This document shows, piece after piece, positions 19,901 to 29,248 of a stretch of DNA of 64,000 nucleotides. Below the pieces are notes generated by a model. That model made no database searches, was not told the origin of the DNA, and saw only the letters and a list, made by a program, of their open reading frames with translations. The position numbers and the translations under genes are program-made. Within the stretch, counting starts at the first letter, position 1. Every line of letters begins with the position of its first letter. The stretch is from Rhizobium sp. P40RR-XXII (GTDB lineage Bacteria > Pseudomonadota > Alphaproteobacteria > Rhizobiales > Rhizobiaceae). Where the stretch lies: positions 248,001 to 312,000 of the forward strand of contig NZ_JABAII010000002.1 in assembly GCF_012641405.1 (NCBI RefSeq), in the 5' to 3' direction.

Positions 19901-20221
19901 ATGGACAATGCCGATATCGAGGAGATGTTTCAGTCTCTCGGGCCGATCACCATCAAACGGATGTTCGGTGGCAAGGGGATCTACCATATGGGTCGAATCC
20001 TGGCGCTCGAAGTGGACGACGAGATTCTCCTCAAGGCCGACGATGCCAGCGCTTCCGAATTCGAGGCAGCCGGCGCTCGGCGCTGGGCCTATGAGGGCAA
20101 GAAGGGCAAGGCGATCAACATGCCCTATTGGTCGATACCCGACGATGCTTTCGATGATCCGGATGTGATGGCGCGATGGGTCAGGCTCGCCTATGAGGCA
20201 GCGTTGCGCTCGGACAAGTAG
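19901..20221 (+). CDS. TfoX/Sxy N-terminal domain protein
   Basis: A 106-residue stand-alone TfoX_N domain. Motifs are the family's ITIKRMFGGKGIYHMGRILALEVDDEILLKAD, GARRWAYEGKKGKAINMPYWSIPDDAFDDPDVMARWVRLAYEAALR. In gammaproteobacteria a longer TfoX activates competence genes; in rhizobia the short form has no known function. It starts 3 bases after the previous stop, so it is co-transcribed with the Mo-enzyme genes, although a functional link is not evident. Confidence 0.88.
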   Translation: MDNADIEEMFQSLGPITIKRMFGGKGIYHMGRILALEVDDEILLKADDASASEFEAAGARRWAYEGKKGKAINMPYWSIPDDAFDDPDVMARWVRLAYEAALRSDK

Positions 20222-20224
20222 ACG

Positions 20225-20647
20225 TCAGCGGAAGTCTTCTTCGCTCAAATGGGCGATGGTTGCCTTGGCGAATTCGGAAAGCTGAGCCGGCAGCTCGTCG
20301 CGGCCAAACCAGCCGAAATCGGAGAGCTTGTCCGGTTCCATCAAGCGCGGTTCGCCGGAAAAATCCCTGCAGATATAGATCAGCGAAATCCAGTGCTGCC
20401 GGTCTGCTTCGATCATGACTTCCTGCGTACAGAGATAGTCGATCCTGCCGATGGAAAGACCGCTTTCCTCTTCCGCTTCACGGATGGCGGCGTTGGCGGC
20501 CGGCTCCATGTGATCGACCTTACCGCCGACGATGCTCCACAAGCCGGCTTCGGGCGCCTTGAGGCGCCGATAGAGCAATAGTCTGCCGTCCCGCAAAATT
20601 GCGAGACCGGTTCCTAATCCTGGGAAATCGATGCCGGGCTTACGCAA
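20225..20647 (-). CDS. NUDIX hydrolase
   Basis: A 140-residue NUDIX-fold pyrophosphohydrolase. The NUDIX box fits G-x5-E-x7-REUxEExGU: it begins GGKVDHME and ends REAEEESGL. The preceding LLLYRRLKAPEAGLWSIVGG and the following WISLIYICRDFSGEPRLMEPDKLSDFGWF are typical of MutT/dinucleotide-cleaving members; the exact substrate is unknown. It converges with the TfoX-domain gene, 3 bases apart, and lies downstream of the RNA helicase gene on the same strand. Confidence 0.9.
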   Translation of the reverse strand: MRKPGIDFPGLGTGLAILRDGRLLLYRRLKAPEAGLWSIVGGKVDHMEPAANAAIREAEEESGLSIGRIDYLCTQEVMIEADRQHWISLIYICRDFSGEPRLMEPDKLSDFGWFGRDELPAQLSEFAKATIAHLSEEDFR

Positions 20648-20685
20648 TGCTTGGATCCCCAGGGGTACGTCTATGTGGGAATCTA

Positions 20686-22203
20686 TCAGGCCTTAGCGTT
20701 TGCTACGATGAGCATGAAAGCCGGGATGTCGTCGCCGAAGCCGACAGGGGTCGGGCCGTCATCCTGGTCGCGATAGCGGTTGCGGCGTTCACGATTGTCA
20801 TCGTTGGCAGCAGGGAAGGGCCGGTGGTTGTTGCGAGAACCGTTGTGTGACTTGTTGTTGTTCTCAGACTTGCGCTCGTTTCTCACGCTTTCGGCCTTTG
20901 CTGGTGCTGCTTCGATCGCTACGACGCCATTATCTTCGACGTCGATATCAGATTTATGACTCGGGGCACTCCGGCCCCTGGGGCTGCGATCCCGTTCGCG
21001 GCCCTTGCCCTTCTGGTCACGGCGGCGGGGGGAACGATTGTCGTCCCCGCTCTCTTCCGCCGGCGGAAGCGCCGAGAGGTCGCCGTTCAGCCACTGGACG
21101 TCTTCACCGATCAGTTTCTCGATCGCGTCGACGTGTTTGGTGTCGCGCTTCGTCACGATGGTGAACGCGGCGCCGGAGCGACCGGCGCGACCGGTGCGGC
21201 CGATGCGGTGAACATAATCTTCCGAATGGATCGGAACATCGAAATTGAAGACGTGACCGACATCCGGAAGGTCGAGACCGCGCGCCGCGACGTCGGAGGC
21301 GACGAGAAGCTGGATCTGTCCGTCACGGAAGTTCTGCAACATCGTCGTGCGCGAGCGCTGGTCCATGTCGCCATGCAGTGCGCCGACGGAGAAACCGTGG
21401 CGTTCGAGCGAGCGGAAGAGATCGGCCACATCCTTCTTGCGATTGCAGAAGATGATCGCGTTCTTGAGATCCGTCTGAGCGCGGATGAGATCGCGCAGGG
21501 TGGCGCGCTTTTCGTAGTCCTTGCCATGCGAGGCAACGAAGCGCTGCGTCACGGTCTTGGCCGTCGATGCCGGCTTGGCGACTTCGACACGTTCCGGGTT
21601 CTGCAGGAAGCGGTCGGCCAGCTTCTGGATCTCCGCCGGCATCGTTGCCGAGAAGAACAGCGTCTGACGCGTGAAGGGAATGAGCTTGGCGATGCGCTCG
21701 ATGTCAGGAATAAAGCCCATGTCGAGCATGCGGTCGGCTTCGTCGATAACGAAAATCTCGACGGCGCTCATCAGAAGCTTGCCACGCTCGAAATGATCGA
21801 GCAGGCGGCCGGGCGTGCAGATCAGCACATCGGCGCCGCGTTCGAGCTTCCGATCCTGGTCCTCGAAAGAGACGCCGCCGATCAATAGGGCGATGTTGAG
21901 GCGATGGTTCTTGCCGTACTTCTCGAAGTTTTCGGCGACCTGGGCGGCCAGTTCGCGGGTCGGCTCCAGGATCAGCGTGCGCGGCATGCGCGCACGGGCG
22001 CGGCCCTTTTCGAGCAGCGTCAGCATCGGCAGCACGAAAGAGGCCGTCTTGCCGGTTCCCGTCTGGGCAATGCCGCAGATGTCACGGCGCTGAAGCGCAA
22101 ACGGGATGGCACCGGCCTGGATCGGAGTCGGTGTGGTGTAGCCCGCGTCGGTTACCGCGGAAAGGACTTTTTGGCTCAGGCCAAGGTCAGCAAATGTTGT
22201 CAA
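20686..22203 (-). CDS. DEAD-box ATP-dependent RNA helicase (RhlE-type)
   Basis: A 505-residue helicase. All motifs are present: Q motif TTPTPIQ (23-29), Walker A AQTGTGKT (46-53), PTRELA, TPGRLLDHF, IDEADRMLD, SAT, HGDMDQRSR, VASDVAARGLDLP and HRIGRTGRAGRSG. About 130 residues beyond the core are basic, Asn/Arg-rich and low-complexity (RSPRRRDQKGKGRERDRSPR, ENNNKSHNGSRNNHRP), as in RhlE-type proteins, where this tail binds RNA. It probably assists ribosome assembly or RNA turnover in the cold. About 200 bases of leader precede it, without a recognised riboregulator. Confidence 0.95.
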   Translation of the reverse strand: MTTFADLGLSQKVLSAVTDAGYTTPTPIQAGAIPFALQRRDICGIAQTGTGKTASFVLPMLTLLEKGRARARMPRTLILEPTRELAAQVAENFEKYGKNHRLNIALLIGGVSFEDQDRKLERGADVLICTPGRLLDHFERGKLLMSAVEIFVIDEADRMLDMGFIPDIERIAKLIPFTRQTLFFSATMPAEIQKLADRFLQNPERVEVAKPASTAKTVTQRFVASHGKDYEKRATLRDLIRAQTDLKNAIIFCNRKKDVADLFRSLERHGFSVGALHGDMDQRSRTTMLQNFRDGQIQLLVASDVAARGLDLPDVGHVFNFDVPIHSEDYVHRIGRTGRAGRSGAAFTIVTKRDTKHVDAIEKLIGEDVQWLNGDLSALPPAEESGDDNRSPRRRDQKGKGRERDRSPRGRSAPSHKSDIDVEDNGVVAIEAAPAKAESVRNERKSENNNKSHNGSRNNHRPFPAANDDNRERRNRYRDQDDGPTPVGFGDDIPAFMLIVANAKA

Positions 22204-22400
22204 AGGGAAATCTAGTTCCGTCTTGGTTCAGTCGAACGCCATGAGTCGACACACAGGAATGTGCCGCAACGCAGCGCGACATAGAACCAAATACCCGTGA
22301 AGTCAAGGAAAGTAGGCGCTTCAACGGACCTGAAGTTCATTCATAACGCAATTTTCGGATTAGTGCCATCTTTGTTGCGCGTTTGTCACAATTCCAGCAG

Positions 22401-23705
22401 CTAAATTGCGCCCAGGCCGCTGATGTAACTTGCGAGTTTCGTGCCGGCATTGATGAAATACATCGGGTCTACCGGATGCCCGTTCTCGCGAACTTCATAA
22501 TGCAGATGCGTTCCTGTCGAACGTCCGGTACTGCCGGCAAGACCCACGACGGCGCCTGTACCGACCTTGTCGCCGACCTTGACCAGGATCTGCTCCATAT
22601 GGCCGTAGCGCGTCGAGATGCCATCGCCATGGTCGATCTCCACCATATTGCCGTAACCGCCCGTCCAACCGGCCGCGATGACCTTGCCGGGGGCGGTGGC
22701 CTTGATCTTCTCGCCGGGGCTGAAATGGAAATCCGTGCCTGTATGGAGCGCCAGCGTGCCGAAGAAGGGATCCTTGCGATTGCCGAAGGGGCTGGTGACG
22801 AGCTTGCCCGCCGCCGGATTGCGGAAAGGCAGGCTTTCGGCCGCGCCCCGCACGATTTCCAGATGCGTCAATGCGGTATCGAGGTCCGCCATCGACTGTT
22901 CGAACCGATCCACATTTTCAGGCGGCACATAAGGTCCGCCCACGCCGTCCGCATCTTCGCCCTTCGCGGCTGCGACCTCATTCGGAACCCTGATGCCGAC
23001 ATTGTGCATGATCGTCTGGATTTCGTTCGCTGTCCCGGAGGCATCGGCCGTAAGGTTGTGGATTCGGGTCAGTTGATCCTGTTCGATATGCTTCAGCGAC
23101 AGCGTTACCTTCGAGAAGACGCGATCAGCGCGATCGGCGACTGTTTCCGGCGCGGGAACATAGGCGAGCGTGGAGTTGTCAGGCGTCGCGTCCGCCGGCT
23201 TGCCTCCAAGAAGAAGCTTTTCGATCGCCTTCGGCGTGGTCAGCTGGGCATGCTCATTCCCGGAGGCGGCATTTGCGTCGGGGTGCTGACCCGTAAGGCC
23301 GGAACTCTCGGCCCTGTCGAGCAAGGTTCCGAGTTTGCCGTTGCGGGACGATAGCTGCTGTTGCTGTTCGATCAGCTTGTCGACCTTCTCTTCGACGACC
23401 TGTTGATCGAGAAGCTGACGGGAGGTCACACGATCGACCTGGGCGCGCAACGCGGCGATGCGGTCCTCATAATCATATTGCATGCGCGCCTGGCGAGCCA
23501 TCGTCGCGCTGATCAGATCGTCGCGCAGCACGAGGTAGGACGTCGCAAGCAGATAGCTGATCGAAAAGATCCCGGCCAGGCAGACGGCACCGGCGGCCAT
23601 CCATGGGCGCACGGTCATGTGGCGCACCGTATCGCCGCTGGCGAGGATAATGGTGTGGTGCCGTTGCTGCTTGCCGAAAACCCGATTCTGAGGCTTTGCT
23701 GTCAC
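22401..23705 (-). CDS. M23 (LytM-type) cell-wall metallopeptidase with coiled coil
   Basis: A 434-residue inner-membrane-anchored peptidase. After a cytoplasmic N-terminus there is one transmembrane helix (PWMAAGAVCLAGIFSISYLLATSYLVL), a Gln/Glu/Lys-rich coiled coil (DYEDRIAALRAQVDRVTSRQLLDQQVVEEKVDKLIEQQQQL) and a C-terminal LytM domain with zinc ligands in LHTGTDFHF and GTHLHYEVR. All ligands are intact, so it may be active on peptidoglycan cross-links. GTG at 23703-23705 with GGGAG 7 bases upstream is preferred to an ATG 17 codons earlier. Confidence 0.9.
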   Translation of the reverse strand: MTAKPQNRVFGKQQRHHTIILASGDTVRHMTVRPWMAAGAVCLAGIFSISYLLATSYLVLRDDLISATMARQARMQYDYEDRIAALRAQVDRVTSRQLLDQQVVEEKVDKLIEQQQQLSSRNGKLGTLLDRAESSGLTGQHPDANAASGNEHAQLTTPKAIEKLLLGGKPADATPDNSTLAYVPAPETVADRADRVFSKVTLSLKHIEQDQLTRIHNLTADASGTANEIQTIMHNVGIRVPNEVAAAKGEDADGVGGPYVPPENVDRFEQSMADLDTALTHLEIVRGAAESLPFRNPAAGKLVTSPFGNRKDPFFGTLALHTGTDFHFSPGEKIKATAPGKVIAAGWTGGYGNMVEIDHGDGISTRYGHMEQILVKVGDKVGTGAVVGLAGSTGRSTGTHLHYEVRENGHPVDPMYFINAGTKLASYISGLGAI

Positions 23706-23820
23706 CGAGAATCTCCCAATCGATGCCTTATGGCATTGATTTGAAGTACACGGCATTATGGTTAACGAATGCTTTCCGGCGCATCGCTAAATACCGGAAA
23801 AAGCCTTTAATGTTAGTGGA

Positions 23821-24651
23821 TTATGCGCTGTTCGTAGAGGTTAACGAGCGATAGAAGGATGGAGTCAGTCCTGCTTCCGCCCGTGCGATGTCGTTGAATG
23901 GCGCCTTGAGGGAGCCGCGGAAGTTGGCACGCACCAATTCCTGGAAGGTGCGGGCCGGATCGCGCTTCTCTCGTGCGCACAGGAATCGGAACCATTTCGC
24001 GCCGACGGCCACATGGCCTTTTTCATCATTATAGATGACGTCGAGGATGGCGGCGCTCTCCAGATCGCCGGTTTCGCGCATCTTCGCCTGCAGCGCCGGC
24101 GTCACGTCCAGCCCCCTGGCTTCGAGGATCAACGGCACGACCGCGAGGCGGGCGGTGAGATCCGTACGGGTCGCATGGGCTGCCTGCCACAGGCCGTCAT
24201 GGGCGGGAAGATCGCCGTAGTCCGCACCCAGTTCACGCAGCCGCGCCCGCACCATACGAAAATGCTTGGCTTCCTCGAAGGCGACCTGCATCCAGCCGTC
24301 GAAGAAGGAATTGGGAATCGGCCCCGTCGCGAAGCGCGCGACGATATCCAGCGCCAGATCGACGGCATTCAGCTCGATATGGGCGATGGCGTGCAGCAGC
24401 GCGATGCGGCCCTTGAGCGTATGCAGGGAGCGCTTCTCCATATTTTTAGGCGGCACCAGATCCGGCTTGTCGGGGCGGCCGGGGCGATCGGCCAGAGGCG
24501 GATCGAGCGGCGAACGCAGCGACAGGGTGCGGGCAAACCAGCGCCTTGCCGTTTCCTGGGCAAGCTCGGTCTTCAGATCGAGATCGGCCGCGCGAATGGC
24601 GGCAATGGCGCCGCCACGCAGCGAGGTGATCGTTTCGGGATTGCCTGTCAT
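23821..24651 (-). CDS. DUF455 ferritin-like protein
   Basis: A 276-residue protein of the DUF455 family, which adopts a ferritin-like four-helix bundle. Metal-ligand type motifs are visible: HAIAHIELNAVDLALDI, FFDGWMQVAFEEAKHFRMV with the EEAKH signature, and ILDVIYNDEKGHVAVGAKWF with E-x-x-H. Plant and bacterial relatives bind di-iron centres; activity is unknown. The ATG at 24649-24651 is 5 bases after the peroxiredoxin stop, so the two genes are co-transcribed, perhaps as a response to oxidative or iron stress. Confidence 0.88.
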   Translation of the reverse strand: MTGNPETITSLRGGAIAAIRAADLDLKTELAQETARRWFARTLSLRSPLDPPLADRPGRPDKPDLVPPKNMEKRSLHTLKGRIALLHAIAHIELNAVDLALDIVARFATGPIPNSFFDGWMQVAFEEAKHFRMVRARLRELGADYGDLPAHDGLWQAAHATRTDLTARLAVVPLILEARGLDVTPALQAKMRETGDLESAAILDVIYNDEKGHVAVGAKWFRFLCAREKRDPARTFQELVRANFRGSLKAPFNDIARAEAGLTPSFYRSLTSTNSA

Positions 24652-24656
24652 GCCTG

Positions 24657-25139
24657 TCAGAGTTCCGTCGCGGCGGCCAGAACGGCTTCGGCGTGTCCCG
24701 CGACCTTGACCTTGTCCCATATTCTGGCGATCCGGCCATCGGCGCCGATCAGGAAGGTGGAGCGCACGACGCCCATGTACGTGCGGCCATACATGCTCTT
24801 CTCCCGCCAGACGCCATAGGCCGTCGCCATGGTCTTTTCCTCGTCGGAGGCAAGTGGCACGGAAAGCGCATGCTTCTTGACGAATTTGTCATGGCTCTTG
24901 ACCGGGTCCGGAGACACGCCGAGGAGGGCGACACCCGCCTTGGCGAAAGCGGCTGAGAGCGCAGTGAAGGAAATCGATTCCGTCGTGCAGGCGGTGGTGT
25001 CGTCCTTGGGGTAGAAATAGACCACCAGCGGCTTCCCGGCAAAATCGGCAAGACGAATTCTGCCGCCGCCGTCGCGCGGGAGATCGAAATCCGGTGCCTT
25101 GTCGCCGATGCCGAGTTGAATTGGAAAAACTTCCGCCAC
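24657..25139 (-). CDS. bcp: BCP/PrxQ-type peroxiredoxin with a single cysteine
   Basis: A 160-residue thioredoxin-fold peroxiredoxin that reduces hydroperoxides. VVYFYPKDDTTACTTE carries the peroxidatic Cys51 with the conserved Thr three residues before it. No other cysteine occurs in the chain, so the usual resolving Cys five residues later is missing and it must be a 1-Cys enzyme resolved by an external thiol. GTG at 25137-25139 with AAAGG 7 bases upstream is the favoured start; an ATG 17 codons earlier (25190) lies in a non-conserved stretch. The DUF455 gene follows. Confidence 0.88.
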   Translation of the reverse strand: MAEVFPIQLGIGDKAPDFDLPRDGGGRIRLADFAGKPLVVYFYPKDDTTACTTESISFTALSAAFAKAGVALLGVSPDPVKSHDKFVKKHALSVPLASDEEKTMATAYGVWREKSMYGRTYMGVVRSTFLIGADGRIARIWDKVKVAGHAEAVLAAATEL

Positions 25140-25268
25140 GGGAAAACCTTTCTTTTGCCGGTTTTTTAGATGACACTTGAGGGAAGCCATATATACTGCC
25201 CACGTGTGCCGTCCAATGGGACGCAGCGTCACCAACAAAATTGTAGAGAGCGAAAGGCACGCGCAGGA

Positions 25269-28200
25269 GTGATCCGAGGCGAAAAGATAACATTCCGCAA
25301 AAAGGATCTCGTGCCGCTCGACAATCTGCCGTCCGCCCAGGCCGAAGATCCATTGATCGTCCACGTGCCGGAGCGCGTGCGCCGCCGTCGCTCGCATGTC
25401 TGGCACGTCTGCCGCATCACGCTGGTTTTCTTTGCATTTCTCGCGCTCATCCTCGGAGCCGTCATCGCGACCATCGAGGGCGGCATCTTCGACGAGCCGC
25501 TGTCACAGAAGGCGCAGACGGCCCTCGATCGCGCCATCGGCCCTCGCTACAAGGCCGAAGTCGGCGCGACCGTGGTCCGCTTTACATCCAGCCTGCGGCT
25601 AACGCTCGAAGCGCGCGACGTGAACGTCGTCGATCAGGATAGCGGCAAACATCTGTCGACGATGTCTGCCGTCAACATGGAGCTCGATCCATTGGCTCTG
25701 CTCGAGGGCCGGGTGGAAGTTGCGAGCGTGGCGGCGGAGGGCATAGCGCTCGATACGTCGTTACTTCCCCAGGGAGATCCCGTCGATCTGACGAAGTTGC
25801 GGGTCGATGCACTGCCGCAGGCGCTGAACGCGGCCTTCGACAACCTCGATTTTCTGGAGCATTTCGTGCAGCGCGGCGGCACGAATTCCGTGCGCATTTC
25901 CGGATTCTCGATGAAGCTGGCGCGCCAGGAAGGCGACCCGATCTCTCTCGTGGTCGACAATCTCACCTTCGAGCGCGCCGAGCCGAACGCGTTGCATCTC
26001 TATGGCGAGGTTGCCGTCAACGGATCAGTCGCGACATTGGATGTGAAAGCGACGCAGCAGCAACCGGGTCACAGTTCCTCGCTGACGGCAACGATCTCCA
26101 ATCTCGATCTCAAGCCATTGACGATGGCCTATGATGCGAACGGCGCGCCGCGGCAGGGCGTTAGCAGTTTTGCCGATGTGACGCTGTCTGCGGTCAAGGG
26201 CGATGCCGGCATCGATCCGAAGCTGGAAGCCTCGATCGACGTGCAGCCCGGTACCCTCTATATGGACCGCGACGTACAGGATCTAACGCTAGGCAATATC
26301 AACCTCGCCTATAATTTCGATCATCAGACGCTGGAGATTTTGCCTTCGAAGATGCAATTCGTCGGCACCATGGTGCCGTTCTCCGGCGCACTCATCGATC
26401 TCGATCGTGTCAATGCCAATGCGGGCAAGGGTTTCGGGATCGATTTCGTAATCAAGGATGGTGTTGCCGCATCGTCGATCTCCGGAGAAAAGCCCGTCAG
26501 CTTCGATGGTCGCGCCATGGGGCATTTCCTATCCGAAACCAAGGAATTCCAGTTCGACAGCCTCGGCGTATCGACGCCGCAGGGCGCGCTGTTCGGTTCC
26601 CTGCACATGAAGCTCGGCGACAGCTCGCCGGAAATCAGCTTCGGCGGCCGCGCAGACAAGCTGGACACGACTGTTGTCAAGCAGCTTTGGCCTTTCTGGA
26701 TGGCCTCGAAACCGAGGACCTGGGTCGAAGCCAATCTTTTTGGCGGCTCGGTGACCAATGCCGTCATATCCGTCTTCATACCTGCCGGAAGACTGAGGGA
26801 AGCGTCGCAAAACGGCAAGCTGCAGCTCGGAAAGAACGAGCTTCACATCGCCTTCGACATCGCCGGCGCGCGCCTGAACGTTCCCGGTGAAATCCCGCCA
26901 TTGCGCGACACCAAGGCCCATTTCGACCTGACCGGGCCGAACATGGCCGTCAATATCGCGACGGCGACCTCCTATTTTTCGACCGGGCGCACGATTACGC
27001 TGAACGACAGCAGCTTCTCCATCCCGGCGACCTACGACAAGCCGTTGATGGCTGATCTAGACCTGACGATATCCGGCTCCGGTGACGCCATAGGCGAGCT
27101 CCTGACCTATAAGCCCCTCGAGGTGCTGCAGCGGACCGAGTTCAAGCCGGAGGATTTCAACGGCAAGATCGTTGCCAAGGTCGATGCCAGGATCGGGCTG
27201 ATCAGGGATCAGCAGCCGCCTCCGCCGGACTGGCAGGCGAAGCTCGACCTCGACAATGTCGATCTGCTGAAGCCGATGAACAATCGCAAGATCGACAATC
27301 TGAACGGTGAGATTTCGGCCGATCCGCAATCGGTGCATCTGCAGGCAGAGGCACAGATCGACGGCATTCCCGCTGAGATCGACATGGTCGAGCCGACCGA
27401 CAGCAAATCGAGCGTCAAACGTACGCGCGTTATTACGGCCACGCTTACCGATGCGCAGCGCAACGCGGTTCTGCCCGGTCTTCGCGATATAATCGACGGA
27501 CCCGTCAAGGTGGAATTGACGCGCATCGATGAGGATCGTCAGGGCGTCAAAGTCGATCTGGGTAAGGCGGCACTGACGGTGCCCTGGATCGGCTGGTCGA
27601 AGGGCAGCGGCATCGGGGCGATCGCGCAGTTCGAGGCATCCGGCCCCGACAATCAGACGGCGCTCAAGAATTTCACGCTCAAGGGCGACGGTTTCGGCGT
27701 CAGCGGCGATCTCCTGATCAGCAAGGGGACGCTCACATCGGCCAGTTTCGACAGCGTCAAGCTTTCGGCGCTCGACGATTTTGCGCTCTCCCTGAAGCGG
27801 AGCAAAAGCAGCGGTTACGATGTCGCCATATCGGGCAACTCCGCCGACATTCGCCCGATCCTGGCCCGCCTAAAGTCGTCTACCTCGGGCGGTCAGCAGA
27901 ATTCGGATGGCGATGCTTCGGCGAGCGCGACGGTTCGCGCCAATATCGACAAGGTTATCGGTTTCAACGACGAGACCATGGGCAACGTCAAGGGCGTCTA
28001 TTCGATCGCCGGTGGCAAGACGACGGCAGCGGATTTTTCCGGCGTGACGCGCAGCGGCGAGGCGCTCGTCACCCAGATGAGCAAGGGCAGCAATGGCGTG
28101 ATCCGCATCACGAGCGGCGACGCCGGCGCGGTGGCACGCTTCACCGATCTCTACAAGCACCTGAGGGGTGGGCTTCTCAATCTATCGCTGCGTTCGACCG

Positions 28201-28688
28201 GGCAGGACGATTGGGATGGCTCGCTCGATATCCGCAACTTCGCCATCATCGATGAAAAGAAGCTCTCGACCATCGTCTCGACGCCGAGCGGCAAGAACGG
28301 AAAGAGCCTGAATGCGGCGGTGAAGCAGAATATCGATACGCGTTCGCAGAGCTTCGAGCGGGGCTTTGCCCGGCTTGTCATGCGGGACGGCGTGCTATCG
28401 GTCGAAAACGGCGTGGTGCGCGGCGTAGAGCTCGGCGCTACGTTCCAGGGAACACTGAAGGATGCCAACGGCAAGATGGACATGACCGGAACCTTCATGC
28501 CCGCCTACGGCCTGAACCGGCTGTTTGCGGAGGTCCCGATCGTCGGCTTCATCCTCGGCAACGGCAGTGACCGCGGTCTCATCGGCATCACCTTCAGGCT
28601 GACCGGCACGCTGGAAAAATCGAACCTCCAGATCAACCCGCTGTCGATCATCGCGCCGGGTGTTTTCAGGCAGATTTTCGAGTTCTGA
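25269..28688 (+). CDS. Large AsmA/YhdP-type (DUF3971) inner-membrane-anchored protein
   Basis: A 1139-residue protein with a basic cytoplasmic N-terminus, one transmembrane helix (RITLVFFAFLALILGAVIATI) and a very long periplasmic part made of beta-strand repeats. DUF3971-type segments include QPGTLYMDRDVQDLTLGNINLAY and FGGRADKLDTTVVKQLWPFW; the C-terminus (GLNRLFAEVPIVGFILGNGSDRGLIGITFRLTGTLEKSNLQINPLSIIAPGVFRQIFEF) is the conserved AsmA_2-like end. Relatives such as YhdP and TamB bridge the periplasm and help move phospholipid outward. The start is uncertain: GTG at 25269 or 25311 (AAGGA nearby); an ATG at 25170 is far from conserved sequence. It is divergent from bcp. Confidence 0.85.
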   Translation: MIRGEKITFRKKDLVPLDNLPSAQAEDPLIVHVPERVRRRRSHVWHVCRITLVFFAFLALILGAVIATIEGGIFDEPLSQKAQTALDRAIGPRYKAEVGATVVRFTSSLRLTLEARDVNVVDQDSGKHLSTMSAVNMELDPLALLEGRVEVASVAAEGIALDTSLLPQGDPVDLTKLRVDALPQALNAAFDNLDFLEHFVQRGGTNSVRISGFSMKLARQEGDPISLVVDNLTFERAEPNALHLYGEVAVNGSVATLDVKATQQQPGHSSSLTATISNLDLKPLTMAYDANGAPRQGVSSFADVTLSAVKGDAGIDPKLEASIDVQPGTLYMDRDVQDLTLGNINLAYNFDHQTLEILPSKMQFVGTMVPFSGALIDLDRVNANAGKGFGIDFVIKDGVAASSISGEKPVSFDGRAMGHFLSETKEFQFDSLGVSTPQGALFGSLHMKLGDSSPEISFGGRADKLDTTVVKQLWPFWMASKPRTWVEANLFGGSVTNAVISVFIPAGRLREASQNGKLQLGKNELHIAFDIAGARLNVPGEIPPLRDTKAHFDLTGPNMAVNIATATSYFSTGRTITLNDSSFSIPATYDKPLMADLDLTISGSGDAIGELLTYKPLEVLQRTEFKPEDFNGKIVAKVDARIGLIRDQQPPPPDWQAKLDLDNVDLLKPMNNRKIDNLNGEISADPQSVHLQAEAQIDGIPAEIDMVEPTDSKSSVKRTRVITATLTDAQRNAVLPGLRDIIDGPVKVELTRIDEDRQGVKVDLGKAALTVPWIGWSKGSGIGAIAQFEASGPDNQTALKNFTLKGDGFGVSGDLLISKGTLTSASFDSVKLSALDDFALSLKRSKSSGYDVAISGNSADIRPILARLKSSTSGGQQNSDGDASASATVRANIDKVIGFNDETMGNVKGVYSIAGGKTTAADFSGVTRSGEALVTQMSKGSNGVIRITSGDAGAVARFTDLYKHLRGGLLNLSLRSTGQDDWDGSLDIRNFAIIDEKKLSTIVSTPSGKNGKSLNAAVKQNIDTRSQSFERGFARLVMRDGVLSVENGVVRGVELGATFQGTLKDANGKMDMTGTFMPAYGLNRLFAEVPIVGFILGNGSDRGLIGITFRLTGTLEKSNLQINPLSIIAPGVFRQIFEF

Positions 28689-28740
28689 CGCGATAGTGGC
28701 CGGCGCCCGGCGTCCTGTCACGAGCGATTTGCTCAAAACA

Positions 28741-29067
28741 TCATTCTTCCGCCGCCAATTGCTGGCGTATGCGTTCCGGTCCGCCGCTCATGCGCCGGGC
28801 GAATGGTCGATCGGGATTCACTACGCGCCAGAACGGAGCGTTGCCGGCTTCGCTGATCCGCACCAAGTGTCGCTGAACGGTGACAGGGCAACAGGCGTCG
28901 GCACCATATTGTTTGGCAAGCGACTGCCGCAGTCCGCCCAGATCCGATACTCGACCCGCGGGCGCCGCCCAAAGCGCATGGGCGACCATTTCCTCGCTTG
29001 GAATCAGCATGCTCTGCGTGAGACTTCGGCCTTTGCGCCTCGTCTTGATGACCGGCAATTCATCCAT
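28741..29067 (-). CDS. Small alkyltransferase-like (ATL/AGT DNA-binding type) protein
   Basis: A 108-residue protein with a very strong ribosome binding site (AGGAGGAGGT, spacing about 6). AAPAGRVSDLGGLRQSLAKQYGADACCPVTVQRHLVRI looks like the winged-helix P-x-G-x-V-x-x-G-x-L pattern of O6-alkylguanine-DNA alkyltransferases, and PFWRVVNPDRPFARRMSGGPERIRQQLAAE parallels the region where alkyltransferases have PCHRVV and non-enzymatic ATL proteins have P-W-x-R-V. The Cys is replaced (PFWRVV), so any role would be damage recognition, not repair by alkyl transfer. It is downstream of the tyrS terminator on the same strand. The assignment is an inference. Confidence 0.55.
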   Translation of the reverse strand: MDELPVIKTRRKGRSLTQSMLIPSEEMVAHALWAAPAGRVSDLGGLRQSLAKQYGADACCPVTVQRHLVRISEAGNAPFWRVVNPDRPFARRMSGGPERIRQQLAAEE

Positions 29068-29194
29068 GGTCCACCTCCTCCTACGTTAGGATTCATAAAA
29101 GAGGACGAACGAGCATTCCTCGATCCGACATTGGAGGAATTAAATTAGTTCCGATGACGCCATCCGATTGATAGCGCCGTGCGTGCAAAAATAG

Positions 29195-29227
29195 AAAAAA
29201 GCCGGCGAGGGGACGCCGGCTTTGTTT
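29195..29227 (-). terminator. Bidirectional terminator after tyrS
   Basis: GCCGGCG, a 6-base loop and CGCCGGC are flanked by AAAAAA on the left and TTTGTTT on the right. On the minus strand the hairpin is followed by TTTTTT, 28 bases after the tyrS stop; on the plus strand it can end read-through from the DUF3971 gene. Confidence 0.9.
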
Positions 29228-29248
29228 ATTCAGAAGCGGGTCGACCAC

